Positions 1 to 11,200 of a stretch of DNA of 64,000 nucleotides are shown here, piece after piece. A program made the position numbers and the translations under genes. The stretch's first letter is position 1; each line of letters starts with the position of its first letter. Origin of the DNA: Diplosphaera chodatii (Eukaryota > Chlorophyta > Trebouxiophyceae > Prasiolales > Stichococcaceae); NCBI GenBank assembly GCA_032358165.1, contig JAALGY010000023.1, forward strand, positions 1,116,001 to 1,180,000, written 5' to 3'. The notes beneath the pieces are model-generated. The model was not told where the DNA came from, ran no database searches, and saw only the letters and a program-made list of their open reading frames with translations.

Positions 1-174
1 ACCCCCTCGCCGGCTGTGTCACCAGGGGGTGCGCCCAGATGGGCGAGGATCACAGGCAATATCTTTTGCATGCACTTGTCAGTTGTAGGAGCACAACTCA
101 TATTGTGACGGTTGAGGCGCAAGAAGCGCAGACAGCTGTTATCAAGCTCTCATTGCAAGCAGACGCTACATAGC

Positions 175-3100
175 ATGGTGTGCAGCAACATGACTGGGCA
201 GTCAACACACTGCAGTGTGCACATGCGGCAGGTGCAGCCAAGGCCGCACAGTGCCTCGCTGCTCCCACCTCAAGTTCCTCTCAGACATACAGTTGCAGCA
301 CACCGACCGGCTCGCCTGCGGCAGTGCACCCTCACATGCAGCGCCGGCCCCGCGGTTGCAGACCCTCCCAGCAGCTCAGCACAGTCGCCTGTAGCGGATG
401 ACGGCGCAGTGTTGGACTGCGTCGTGGTGGGCGGCGGCATCTCAGGCCTGGTGACGGCGCAGGTCAGCGTCTGCCACCATGTTTTGCCAGCATGCAGTGG
501 AGCAGTCATGCATGTTGACACGGAGGACGCTCGCAGGCCACCATCGCTGATGCCATACCTCTCAAAAGCATATAACACCAATGCTTTCAGCCACTGATGT
601 CCACAGGCATTGCGGGCAGAGCACCCCGATGTGTCGTGGCTGCTGACCGAGGGGCGTGACCGGGTGGGCGGCAACATCACCACTGTCACCAATGACGAGG
701 GCTACCTGTGGGAGGAGGGCCCCAACAGCTTCCAGCCCAGCGATGCCATGCTCAAGGCTGCAGTGAGTGCCACCACATTCTCCTCCTGCGCCGCATGCCA
801 GCAAAGCAACATGCTGCATGTGTCACTCACAGTGGGGTGATGCTGCAGTTGTGTGCACTCCGACGATGATTGGAAGCGTATTGACAGAGGATGCAGGATA
901 CAGTGAGGCATCTGGTGCAGCGCTGGTCGCCTCTCACCACACGTGTATGCGCAGGTGGACGCGGGTCTTGATAGCGAGCTGTTGCTGGGTGACCCCAAGG
1001 CACCCCGCTTCGTGCTTTGGAACAAGGAGCTGCTCCCGACACCCAGTGGCCCCGATATCGCGACCTTCAAGCTGCTCAGCGTGTGGGGCAAAATCCGCGC
1101 CGGCCTGGGTGCCGCCGGCTTCAAGCAGCCCATGCCAGGTATGGCTTTGCTTGTCACCTGTCTGGTGCTCTACCCGTGCTGGCTGGCGCACTGGCATTGC
1201 TGTAAGTGCAGCACACTTGGTACGCTTCACACGACAACAGCCGAGGCGGCCAGGCAGACAACGCAGGCTGTCAACAAGTAACTGACCTTGTGTGCCATCG
1301 ACACAATGAAGTCTCAGTCAAGATGCTCTACCCTTAATGCGCAGCTCATGAGGAGAGTGTGGAGGTATACGTGCGCCGGAACCTTGGCGACGAGGTGTTC
1401 GAGCGACTGATCGAGCCCTTCTGCAGCGGCGTGTATGCCGGCAACCCTGCAAACCTGTCCATGAAGGCTGCATTTGGCAAGGTGAGGGGTTTGGTGACAG
1501 TTCACAGCTTGCACAGATAGAGCATTGGCGTATGCTACACATCCTGCCGAGCCGCCAGGTGGTGTGCATCCACCCCAGGCGCCGAGCTATTCGACTGTTG
1601 GCCAACCGGCATGGTCCCTGCAGTCACGAACCAGCAGAGGATACTGGCAGCGCGGTCTCGGCCCCACGCGTGCCACTGCACTGAACCGCTGCCATTCCTG
1701 GCACGACCAGGTGTACGCGCTGGAGAAGGCGGGCGGCAGCATCATCGCGGGCGTCATCAAGCAGATCCAGGCGAAGCGCGCCAACCCGCCGCCGCCCCGC
1801 GACGCGCGGCTGCCGCCCAAGCCCGCCGGCCAGACTGTGGGCTCCTTCCGGAAGGGCTTGCAGTCGCTGCCGCGTGCCATTGCTGCCAAGCACGCTGACA
1901 ACATCAGGTCCGAACTGTGCTGCCATCGCTGATGCGGAGCATCACCGGACTCCAGCGCTTGTCACTGGCGGCAGCCACGCACATCTGCTCGCCGTCGTGT
2001 GGTGAGCCTCGGCTATGTTGCGAACCATGTACTGCACACGCTGTGCTGACTATGGTTCATCATCCGTTGCAGGGTGCAGTGGAAGCTGACGGGCATCCAG
2101 AAGCAGGGCGACGGCACGCTGAGCCTCATGTACAGCACGCCCGACGGCGACAAGACGCTGCGGGCGCGCACCGTGGCGCTCACCGTCCCCGCGTACGTGG
2201 CAGCGGACCTCCTGGACCAGCAGGTTAGCCTTGGGCGCCCCAGCGGCAGGGATACCGAGCCTGCCTTTTGCCATCCGTCACTGGTCTGGGACCGAGGGGC
2301 GGCGCTGTGCCCACCCTGTGGATTCTGTGGACTGACAACGCAGGGTGGACGCTGCAATGCTTCTGAGGCAGTGGGACGCACCCGCTGGAGCTGTTGTCAC
2401 CTTAGCAATGCTGCCATGCTAGGCAAAGGGCGCGGCAGAGGCGCTGCGCAAGTTTGACTACCCGCCGGTGGGCGCAGTGTCGATCTCCTACCCGCTATCA
2501 GCCATCCGCGAGGACCGCAAGGACTCCACCGGGCAGTTGCCAGGTGCACCGCAGCTGCATTGCTGGAGTGCTGCTGCCATGTCATTCTGTGTATGTCATA
2601 TCATATCACATGCCAGATTCCTTGCCGGTGCGTTGCGACGAACCTCCATTGCAAGCAGCAGAGCATGGGCATGCAGTGCATCACCAGATGTTTAAGCTAT
2701 ACACAACACATGGTCGCAAAGCTCTCATTGCCGACAATGGTCAGACAGCACAGCACACATCTTGGCATCATTGCGGCGCACCGTGCTTGCAGGCTTTGGG
2801 CAGCTGCACCCGCGGTCACAGGGCGTGACGACATTGGGCACCATCTACAGCTCGTCGCTGTTCCCGGGGCGCGCGCCGCCCGGCCACCAGCTGCTGCTCA
2901 ACTACATCGGCGGCGCCACCAACCGCGGCATCACCGAGCAGACCCCAGAGCAGCTGGTGGAGCAGGTGCCCGCCCTGCGCTGCTGTTGTGGCATGCTTTT
3001 GCAGGAGCGTCTGCTGCCTGCCAAGGACCCAAGATTGGTGGCAGCAGCCGAATACCTGGTGGGATGCGGCGGAAGACACACTGTGCCACCCAGATGTGCC

Positions 3101-3581
3101 CAGCTTGGCAGCTGATGTGAGCTTCAGAGCCTGGCTGCACCTCCGCATAATAGGTCGACAAGGACCTGCGGACGATGCTGATCAAGCCGGATGCACCAGC
3201 ACCGGAGATGGTCGGCGTGCGGGTGTGGCCGCGTGCCATCCCACAGTTCAACGTCGGCCATCTCGACACACTTGAGGCACGCCTTACACTCTACATCTTC
3301 CCCTGTTGACACCACAGCCTCATGTTGCGCTTCACAGGCGCTGCCTGCAGCGACGTGCAGTGCTGCAGTACATGTGCGTGTGGGTTGTTGGGTTTGTAGG
3401 TTTGTTGACGATGGGCCCCCAACCTGTGCTGCAGGAGATCAAGTCAGAGCTGGCGTCTGCTGGCTGTAGCAATGTGCTGCTGGGTGGCAACTATGTGGCA
3501 GGCGTCGCACTGGGCAAATGTGTGGAGTTCAGCTATGACTTTGCTGCTGACATCGCCAGCCAGCTCAAGGTGGCCAAGTAG
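175..3581 (+). CDS. PPOX: Protoporphyrinogen oxidase, plastid type (10 exons)
   Basis: Oxidises protoporphyrinogen IX to protoporphyrin IX, the last step shared by haem and chlorophyll synthesis, using FAD at plastid membranes. Exons: 175-462, 607-762, 955-1138, 1345-1481, 1711-1907, 2073-2223, 2429-2543, 2793-2965, 3154-3276, 3435-3581. The N-terminus is basic and Ser/Ala-rich like a transit peptide. It is followed by the FAD-binding VVGGGISGL, then [38 protein letters not shown] and the C-terminal [16 protein letters not shown], all typical of HemY-type plant PPOX. The start is the first ATG in frame. The intron at 3277-3434 appears to use a GC donor, because a GT donor would remove the conserved FNVGHLD segment. 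Internal joins follow from phase and family similarity. Identity is very likely; individual splice sites are somewhat less sure. Confidence 0.93.
3277..3434 (+). other. Probable GC-AG intron in PPOX
   Basis: The exon ends in ...CTTGAG and the intron would begin GCACGC and end CTGCAG. Joining here gives HLDTLE followed by [10 protein letters not shown] in phase 0, matching the conserved C-terminus of plant PPOX. No GT donor nearby keeps that segment. Confidence 0.6.
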
Positions 3582-4148
3582 GCGTCAGTCGTTTTGCGGG
3601 AGTGCGCGGCAGCAGCGCAGCGCAGCGCAGCAATTGTGTGAGCAACAGCTTTACTATAGCCTGTAGGCTTCAGGCTTCCTAGCAACAGCCGAACCTTTCT
3701 GTTGAAACGCATCGTCTGATCGATCTCTGACGGGCCAGAGCAAGACCAAGCTTTGCAGTCCTAACCTCAGGATGTCGTTGCTGTGGTGCTCACTTCGTGG
3801 GTCCCGTGCAACTATGACTGGCTGCTGCAATGTGTAGTGTACCGAAGTCCCCTCCGCCCTAGTGATGACCAATACGGTCAAGTGCCCTCTTGCCCAATGA
3901 TGCGCACCATTCGACGATGACCTGACGATGACCTGCACATGGCTGTCAGATGTCTGCTGGCCTGCTATGGTGTAGGCGCAGTCAGCCACGAATTAGAGCA
4001 CGGTGCACATGCGAGGTGCAATGATGACGGTTGTGCAGACACTAACAGAGCCAGGACAGCATAGGCCTGGCTTACCTCACAATCCCAGAGTCGTCTGTCT
4101 TTCACATGATGGATACTCACTCGACGGTTCTTTGCTGTGCTGCCACAC
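3582..4148. other. Convergent intergenic region, PPOX / MED19-like
   Basis: Holds the 3' ends of two convergent genes. A short GCAGC-type repeat lies near 3608-3632. The open frames here have no family resemblance, and I see no RNA gene. Confidence 0.5.
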
Positions 4149-5041
4149 TCATGTTGCAGAGGGTGACACCTTCCGCTGCAGGAAGAAATACATGAGTTTG
4201 ATGAAGAGATGATGATTGCCTTGCACTTGATGAGAGAGCCGAAGTGAGCACATAGTGAAAAGTCGGTGCTACCACCTTTTTGTCGTCCTTCTTGTCTTTT
4301 TTCTCCTTCTTGTCCCGTTTGCGCTTCTCCTTCTTCACATCACTGCCGGGTAGCTTGACTGCAATGCTGGGCTGCTGCAGTGCGATGGGCACAGCAGGTG
4401 TGCCCAGCAGGTCCTCTGAGGCCACCGCCTGACCCCTCTGTTCCTGCGCAGATGGAGTTGAAATTCAAACAAGGCCCGATCCGATCGTCATCGTTGGCAA
4501 GCCTACATGTTGCAGGCGCCCTCGTCTACCTCCATCAGCGCGGCAGTGCCAGGCTGCAGCGAGAATGCAGCGGCCATTTTGCGACGGTCCAGTGGCCTGA
4601 AGTCCGGCTTGTTACTAGACGCGAAGATCCCCGTGAGCGGTCCAAGATCCGTTTGGCTGCCTCTGCAGCGGATGTTGCACGACATCAATGATGTGGACAG
4701 CTCGATGCATGTTTTCTGTTTACAGGGCGCCGACCGGCGCCATAATGGCATCCGCACCTGAAAAGCTGCGTGCCGCCTACGACGCCTGCAAAGTAGTTGC
4801 CCAGCGGCCGGGTCGTGGCATGCTTGTACATGCGTTGCGTGATGCCCACAGCAGCAAGCAAATCGCTGCCGGCATCCAGCTCCCCGTCTTGGGCATCTGA
4901 GAAGACGCAGCAGGGCGTGTCAAGCGAGCAGTGAGACCACGATGTCAATAACAAGCATTGTATGCACGGCAAATACATGATAGACCACATGCTCGGTTGA
5001 CCTGGTGCCTGCCGCTGTGCAAACAGGCTACCGCGGATCAT
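4149..5041 (-). CDS. Mediator subunit 19-like protein (5 exons)
   Basis: Proposed head-module subunit of Mediator, the coactivator between transcription factors and RNA polymerase II. Exons on the minus strand: 5002-5041, 4758-4896, 4530-4662, 4276-4443, 4149-4175. Together they keep phase and code for about 168 residues. The core has a DLL segment, then TTRPLG, then GVVGGTQLFRG, then FRPLDRRKMAAAFSLQPG. This parallels the plant MED19 order of DLI, KRSLP, NVVGDTEIRKGE and I.PFD...L..AF.L. The C-terminus is a lysine-rich tail (KKEKRKRDKKEKK), also typical of MED19. The match is a short-motif alignment from memory, so identity is moderate. The first exon (MIRGSLFAQRQAP) is the least certain part. 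The gene is divergent from the small membrane protein at 5554. Confidence 0.6.
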
Positions 5042-5553
5042 GGCGCGGTTCTGCTGTAGGCCTCTGCCGTTGCCTCACGCCATGCGTGTGAGGACGTCAG
5101 CCACATCTTGTCTGCGCAATGCGTAAGGTTGTAAAGGCCCATCCGCCCATGCAACGTTGCAAAATTTCGCAACAGGTCATCAGCAGATCCACCCTGCATC
5201 ACCGCGAGGGAGCAGAACACCTCGCACCATCCTGCTTGACAGGTCGACACACGTTACTTACACCTTACATTTGCATAGGTGACGGCAGCCGAGCATCTCA
5301 GGCCCCTTAGTGTATCACCGCAGCTCGACCAGCGCATAGAAGCTCGTGAGTGCATCGTCAACAGACTAGCATCTTGAGACCTAAGGCCGAAGCTCGCCCT
5401 GCTGCACACAGCTGCACCTTGAGGTTGTGGCGTTAGCAGTCCAGATACTGGGCTCTTGCGTTGCGGAGCACAGCCGCTTCCAAAGGACCTCAAGCCTTGA
5501 CAGAGTCTCACCTGCGGCACGCCCCTCCGCCTGAACTTCTTCGGATTGCCACC
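5042..5553. other. Divergent intergenic region, MED19-like / RNase-kappa-like
   Basis: About 510 bases between two gene starts on opposite strands, so probably holding both promoters. I see no clear TATA box or repeat. Minus-strand open frames here resemble nothing I recognise. Confidence 0.4.
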
Positions 5554-6041
5554 ATGGCTATCTGCGGACCGACGGGTACGCTTGGTGCCTGCATGCGTTC
5601 AACCGTCTTTGTCGCGCTTCAGCTGCATTCACGCCTCGCTACGTGCACGTTACACCTGCTGCACATCCTGCAGGCTCTCTGGCATGCGCCCTCATCTCGG
5701 CATTCGGCTCCATCTTTCTTGCCGTCCTGGCCATCCTGATCCAGAGTGACTACCCGTGAGTGCCCTGTGCAGTCCTGGCTCTGCAATTGATAGTCCTGAT
5801 ACCATGCACTCAATACACACGCCTTTGACACTGGTGCGGTGTAGTCTGCACCAACCAATTCATGCCAAATTGCAGGTTCCTCGGCGAATGGTATATCAAA
5901 GATATGCCGTATCCGGAGCAGCGTGACAAGGCGGCACACGGCGCATGGCTTATTTGCGCAGTATATGGCATCCTGGCTATTGTTTGTGCCGTCATCTTTA
6001 CCGTGCACAATCACAGAGCGCCGGGCTATCAGAAAATGTGA
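5554..6041 (+). CDS. Small two-helix membrane protein, ribonuclease kappa-like (3 exons)
   Basis: Exons 5554-5575, 5674-5755 and 5876-6041 total 270 bases, coding for 89 residues with all phases agreeing. The protein starts MAICGPTGS, close to the CGP start of RNase kappa. A hydrophobic helix follows at about residues 10-30. Next comes a loop with a WYIKDMPYPEQ segment, similar in place to the loop acid/Pro patch of RNase kappa, then a second helix at about 57-78 and a short basic tail. Length and topology fit the RNASEK family (about 98 residues), whose animal members associate with the V-ATPase. Function here is inference from topology and short motifs; another small tetraspan-half family is possible. 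The ATG sits in an ACCATGG context. Confidence 0.6.
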
Positions 6042-6427
6042 CTCCCGAGGCGGCTGGTCAGGCGAAGCCGTTCTCACATGAAAGACGCCTGAGCACTGGT
6101 CAGGGTTGACGGGTTACACTCTTCACAGGCTCCGTGGGCATGTGGCGATATTCCTTGTGGTGTTGGTGCCATTGTAGCAACACAGCATTTTGTGGCACTG
6201 ATGATGCATACTGGCATGTGGGATGTCCTTGCCTGGGGCCTGTTACACGAACCCCAGAAATTATGGCATGAGATATGTCCAGGTCGCTTGATGGCAGCAA
6301 CCTGTGACATCCTGAGGTCCCTCACACTGGACATGACCAAACTCGGCAAACATGCACAAACCACGCTAGCAACGACGGACAAAAGGGCGTGTTTAGCCCC
6401 CAGCGGACTTCTGTGATGTGTCTCCCA
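6042..6427. other. Convergent intergenic region
   Basis: 3' flanks of the small membrane-protein gene (+) and FCF1 (-). Nothing recognisable seen. Confidence 0.5.
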
Positions 6428-7775
6428 CTATCTGCGTGGCGCCCCACCCATCGTGGCTTCTGGTAGCCGCTCAACGCTAAACTTGTGCTGTGCAATGTAC
6501 ATAATGGGCACGCCTGGCACCTGTACTCATGCCAAAACCCTCGGCTCTCAGTCTGCTCTGCTGCCAACCTGCAAATGCAGCAGCCATCTACAACATTGAG
6601 AGCGCAGCTTGCCACCATGCCAGGCCTACCTTGCGGATGCGGCGGCGTAGATCGCGGTCGCAGGTTGCCACAATATAGCACTTGTGCTGGCGTATGCGCT
6701 CACAAATGCAGTCATCTGCATATGTGCCGCTGTGCATGCAGGGCAGAACCTCCAGTCGTGGGTCCTGCGTAGCGTGTGATATCAAACATCTGCAGCACAC
6801 TGCCTGATGCTGTCCTTGCAAAAGATACAGCTGCGTCAACAGTGACGAACGACTGCTAGATGCGCGCAGCTGGTGCTCCAGCGAAACTTACCTCAGCAAG
6901 GCGTGGCAGTCAAATATGTGCTCTCATCAAGCAGTGCTACGTTTTGATGCCCAAAGAGCCACACCTTGGCAACCTTCAGTGCGACCCGGTAATGTTGGCC
7001 GAGCTTCTCAAGCTCCGCCATGACGCACTGCGTGATGCACGGGATGCACTCCGCATACAGGCAATCCATCATGCCCTGCACCAAGTCAATCTGCAGCCAG
7101 ACCACTGCAAAGGCGTCAGACAACACTGATCATAGGCGTAGCATATGCAGACCTGCCTGCACAAGTGCAGGTAGCGGGTGGGCATGCCAGGCTGAGGGAC
7201 ATGCAGCCCCCTCAGGCGCATTGCAGCATAAACCGCTGATGCCTGACCGTACCTTGTTCTTGATGGCAAAGTTGATGAAGTTGGTATCCACCAGCACCTG
7301 GTAAGGCGGCCCCAGCTGCGCATTGTACTGGAAGAACAACGCTGTGGACACTTTCTCCCTGCAGACAAAGTCGTCAGACGCATCACTGGTGCTTGTCAGT
7401 GCGGACAGTGGCTGGCCGTAGGCATTGCACCAACCTACCAACAGACGAAAACGACAACATGGACATCTCGGCTTTACACGGGTGTACACGTGAAGAAGCC
7501 GGTTGCCAGCACTCACACATGGCGGACTTCGCTGTCCTTGGCCTTCTTCTTCTGGACGGCGGCAGCGTCCCTGCAACCATGTTGTACTGCAAGCTCAGGC
7601 GGACCTTGTGCAGCGCCTGCGTCAGTCAGTCGTGTTCAAGGTGTGCTGAACATCGTCAGCAACTAGCGGGGTCATGGCAGTCAGGCCATCGAGCCCACTT
7701 TTTGGCCTTGAGGTCCTTCGGGTTCAGCATGCGCTTGACCTCGGCAAACTTCCGGGTCTTCTTGGCCTTCCCCAT
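6428..7775 (-). CDS. FCF1: rRNA-processing endonuclease FCF1/UTP24 (PIN domain)
   Basis: Component of the small-subunit processome in the nucleolus. FCF1/UTP24 is the PIN-domain nuclease for early 18S rRNA cleavages. The start gives [16 protein letters not shown], the signature N-terminus of the family. Later exons code for [50 protein letters not shown] text with VMAELEKLG, then [32 protein letters not shown] and VPGVPIMYI. The PIN acidic residues are visible in VDTN, AELEKLG, YADDC and CDRD. The protein ends GGAPRR, close to the ...GAPRF end of animal FCF1. About six exons, all GT-AG. It is divergent from MRD1, another SSU-processome factor, across 457 bases. Confidence 0.95.
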
Positions 7776-8232
7776 GCTGTGCCGGCTTATAGGTCGTCAC
7801 ATAGGTGCTCTCCCGTGTCTCAGTGTACACAGTCCTACACCCCAACGCTTGCGGGTAGCCCCCAGCTAGTCTGCCAGGGTGGCGCTGCCGCAGCGACGGC
7901 TGCAAATGCAAGGGGACAACAGGACGGCCACTGCAGAGTTGCGAGCGGCAAACGTTTTCAGCTGATTCTCAGCTAGTTGTGGTTCGCACTTTGAAGTTGC
8001 AAGAATAACGCATGTATTTACAAGGATGCAAATGAGCAAATGGTCAGCACCGACATGCACTACATGCACTTTGCGACATGCGTGGGACCTCATTTGCAAT
8101 TTGCCAGTTGTCAAGAGTCACTCCCATCTTACGCAGATTACACTACAACTACTGCGCTGCTCGCTTGATGCGTCAGGGCTGTTGAACGCAGGCAGCTGAT
8201 GTGAACATGCGCCGCTGCATGGGTCCACAAGC
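7776..8232. promoter_or_regulatory. Shared FCF1/MRD1 divergent promoter region
   Basis: 457 bases separate the ATGs of two early 18S rRNA processing factors on opposite strands. It is AT-richer than the flanking exons. I cannot name a specific element. Co-regulation is inferred from geometry only. Confidence 0.4.
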
Positions 8233-11200
8233 ATGACTGAACATCCCACGACGTCTAGGCTGTGCGTCAAGAACCTGCCAGCGTACGTTGACGAGCACAG
8301 GCTGCGTGAGCATTTCGGAGAAAAGGGCGAGGTCACAGACGCCAAGGTCATTCGCGCTGGGTGAGAGTCCGCCAACTGGGGGAGCCATTGGCTGCAGTGC
8401 ATGCATGGCAGTTGATACACCAGCTGATGTTTGTGCGGAGCTAAGCTCAAGCAGTAAATCTGCCCTTTTTGCAGTGACGGACACTCCCGGCAGTTTGGTT
8501 TTGTGGGCTTCAAGAGCATTGAGGATGCGCAGGCGGCAATTGAATATTTTAACAACTCCTACTTGGACACTAGCCGCCTGAACATCCAGGTGAGCTGCGC
8601 GGCGGCATGGTCGTGATGCAGACCCAACCCCACACCCATGGCCTCTGTTGCTAACTGCCGTCATACATGTGTGTCATGCTGTCCTGCAGTTCGCATACCA
8701 GCGGGGCGCCGAGGCATTGCCGCGCGCCTGGAGCAAGTACACTCCTGGCACGACTGCCAATGCACAGCAGACAGCACGGCAGCAACCAGCGGAGTCCGGG
8801 CCGGAGCAGCCCAACAAGGAAAAGAAGAAGAAGAAGCAGCAACAGCAACAACCTGGTGCTCATTTCAGGCGCTGGCTGGTGTATCACTGCTCCAGGGTGT
8901 TCAGGTTGCCTGCCAAGCAGCTGGGCGATGCGCATGCCTGTGTGATGGGCCTGCAGTTGTCCATCCTCCAATCGCAGGTGAGGACGATGAACAGCTGCAG
9001 GAGTTTCTGCAAGTCATGCAGCCAAGGCGGAAGGCAGCCATCTGGTCCAATGACATGGAAGCAGCCGCCAGCCGCCGGCCTGGCACGCAGCCACAGCAGG
9101 TGTGCAGCTGCAGATGATATATTGGTTTGCATGTTTGCATGGTGAGCGCCATTCCTGCAAGTGACGGTGCATGCTGCACAGAACTTCATGTCTCCGCAGG
9201 TATGGTGAGCTGACGGTCATGTGAGGCAGGCACAACTGCAACGCAACACCGCAACCTGGTATGCTGCTGCAGGCAAAGCCTGGAAAACCAGCAGCGGTGC
9301 AGGCAGTCAGCGATGACGAGGAGGATGAGCTGTATGAGGACTTGCCAGCTGCCCGGCAGCAGGCGGCAGGTGATCTGGCAGCTCATCCATCTCAAGCACA
9401 TACCACTCATGCTGCTAGCGGCTGGACACACCACTACTTACCACATATGAGGACATGCCATCAAACACAGTGCATACGAAACAGCGGTCAATGTTGCCGC
9501 AAACTCCAGGCATGGAGACAGATGCTGCACCCGCCATGCAGGTGCTGCTGAGCAGCTGTCGGATGAGGATGAAGACGAGAGGGCAGATGCTCCGAAGGAC
9601 GTTGTCGTGGTAGATGCTGGCGTATCAGACTTGGACTACCTGAAGAGCCGCATGAAGTCTTTGGCGGATGAAGATGCTGCATCCGGCTCTGATGAGGATA
9701 CAGAGGATGCGGTAACAGAAGAGGGCAGCGGGGATGACCTGGAAGCAGCGGAGGGTGAGGATGCAGCCGGCAGCGATGAGGCAGGAGAGACTGCAGAGGC
9801 GGCGGTTGCTGGTTCAGATGGTGTAGAAGGCGACACAGGTGCCCTGGCTGAGAGTGTGTCACTGCTTATTGCCAAGTGTCCTTGCTATGCAGCTGCGAGT
9901 AAGTGGTGCATGTCAGGTTGCCGCCTGTGCGGCAGGGTCCTCAGCATCAAGTCAGCACTGGCCCATGTCCTTCATACCGAAGTGCCCATACTTGCAGGCT
10001 CAGGCGATGTTACAACAGGACCAGCGCCGCAAGTTGTCGCGGCCTCTGACGCGGCTGCGACTATCATCGACACAGGGCGCCTGTTTCTCCGCAACCTAGC
10101 ATATGGAACCACCGAGGTGACCATCAGCAGTCAAGTTAGGAACGGACTGCATTGCCACCTGCTTGAATGTTCACCAAACCATGCGCATGATGGCAGGACT
10201 GGATGCGTGTGTTCACAGGCAGACTTGTCGGAGCTGTTGCAGCCATTCGGCAATGTGACGGACGTGCACCTGGTCTTGGACATGTAGGTCACTGCCGCCT
10301 TTGGCAACGCCAGTGACACACCATGCAGTGACCGGCAAGAGTGTTTGCACATGTGGCACCAACCCACCTTCCCTGAAGCCAACCAGTTGCAGGGTCCTGC
10401 CGCTGATACTGCAGCCACCCACATGTGACCATAGCAGTTCTAGTGTTGCTGCAGGACGACCAAACGGTCCAAGGGCATCGCGCTGGCGCAGTTTGCAGAG
10501 CCATCAGACGCGGTGGATGCGCACGCGGCGCTGGACGGCACCGTGTTCCAGGGCCGCCTGCTGCACGTGCTGCCGGGGCACCGGCCGCCTCCGGGCCCCG
10601 TTGAGAAGGAGGGCGCTCAGGTGAGGTTGAGGGTTGGCCAGTTGCATTTGTGCACGTGGTGACTGGCGTGCGACGCCTGCTTAAGTGGATCCAGCATGTG
10701 TGTTTCAGAGAGTGCAGACTGGCATGGTGCCATCTGCCAAGGCACACCACTGCGTATATGGTGCAGGTCAAAACCAAGGCACTCCACTGCATATGGTGCA
10801 GGTCAAACAAGTACTGCTTTCACCTTCTTACCAGTAAAGCCATCGGGTGAGTGTCAGATGTGAGTGCTGCAGGCGGCCAAAGGCGGTTTCAAGGCACAGC
10901 GTGAGGCTGCGCGCCGTGAAAATGCTGGTTCCCGCGCCGCCTGGAACTCCCTGTTTGTTCGTGCTGACACGGTGCGAGCACACATGGCGCTGCAGCAATG
11001 CACACCTGTGCCACTGCATTTGGCTGGCGTGATAAACTTTGCAGGCATTGCCAGCAGTCCTTGGCATAACATACATGGCCTGGTGCCACCATGTCACAAT
11101 GGAGCACATCAGGTGAATTAATAGCAGATATAACATTTCGTGGGCAGGTGGCAGAGGCTGTGGCCGCGCACCTGGGCATCACCAAGGCAGAGCTGCTGGA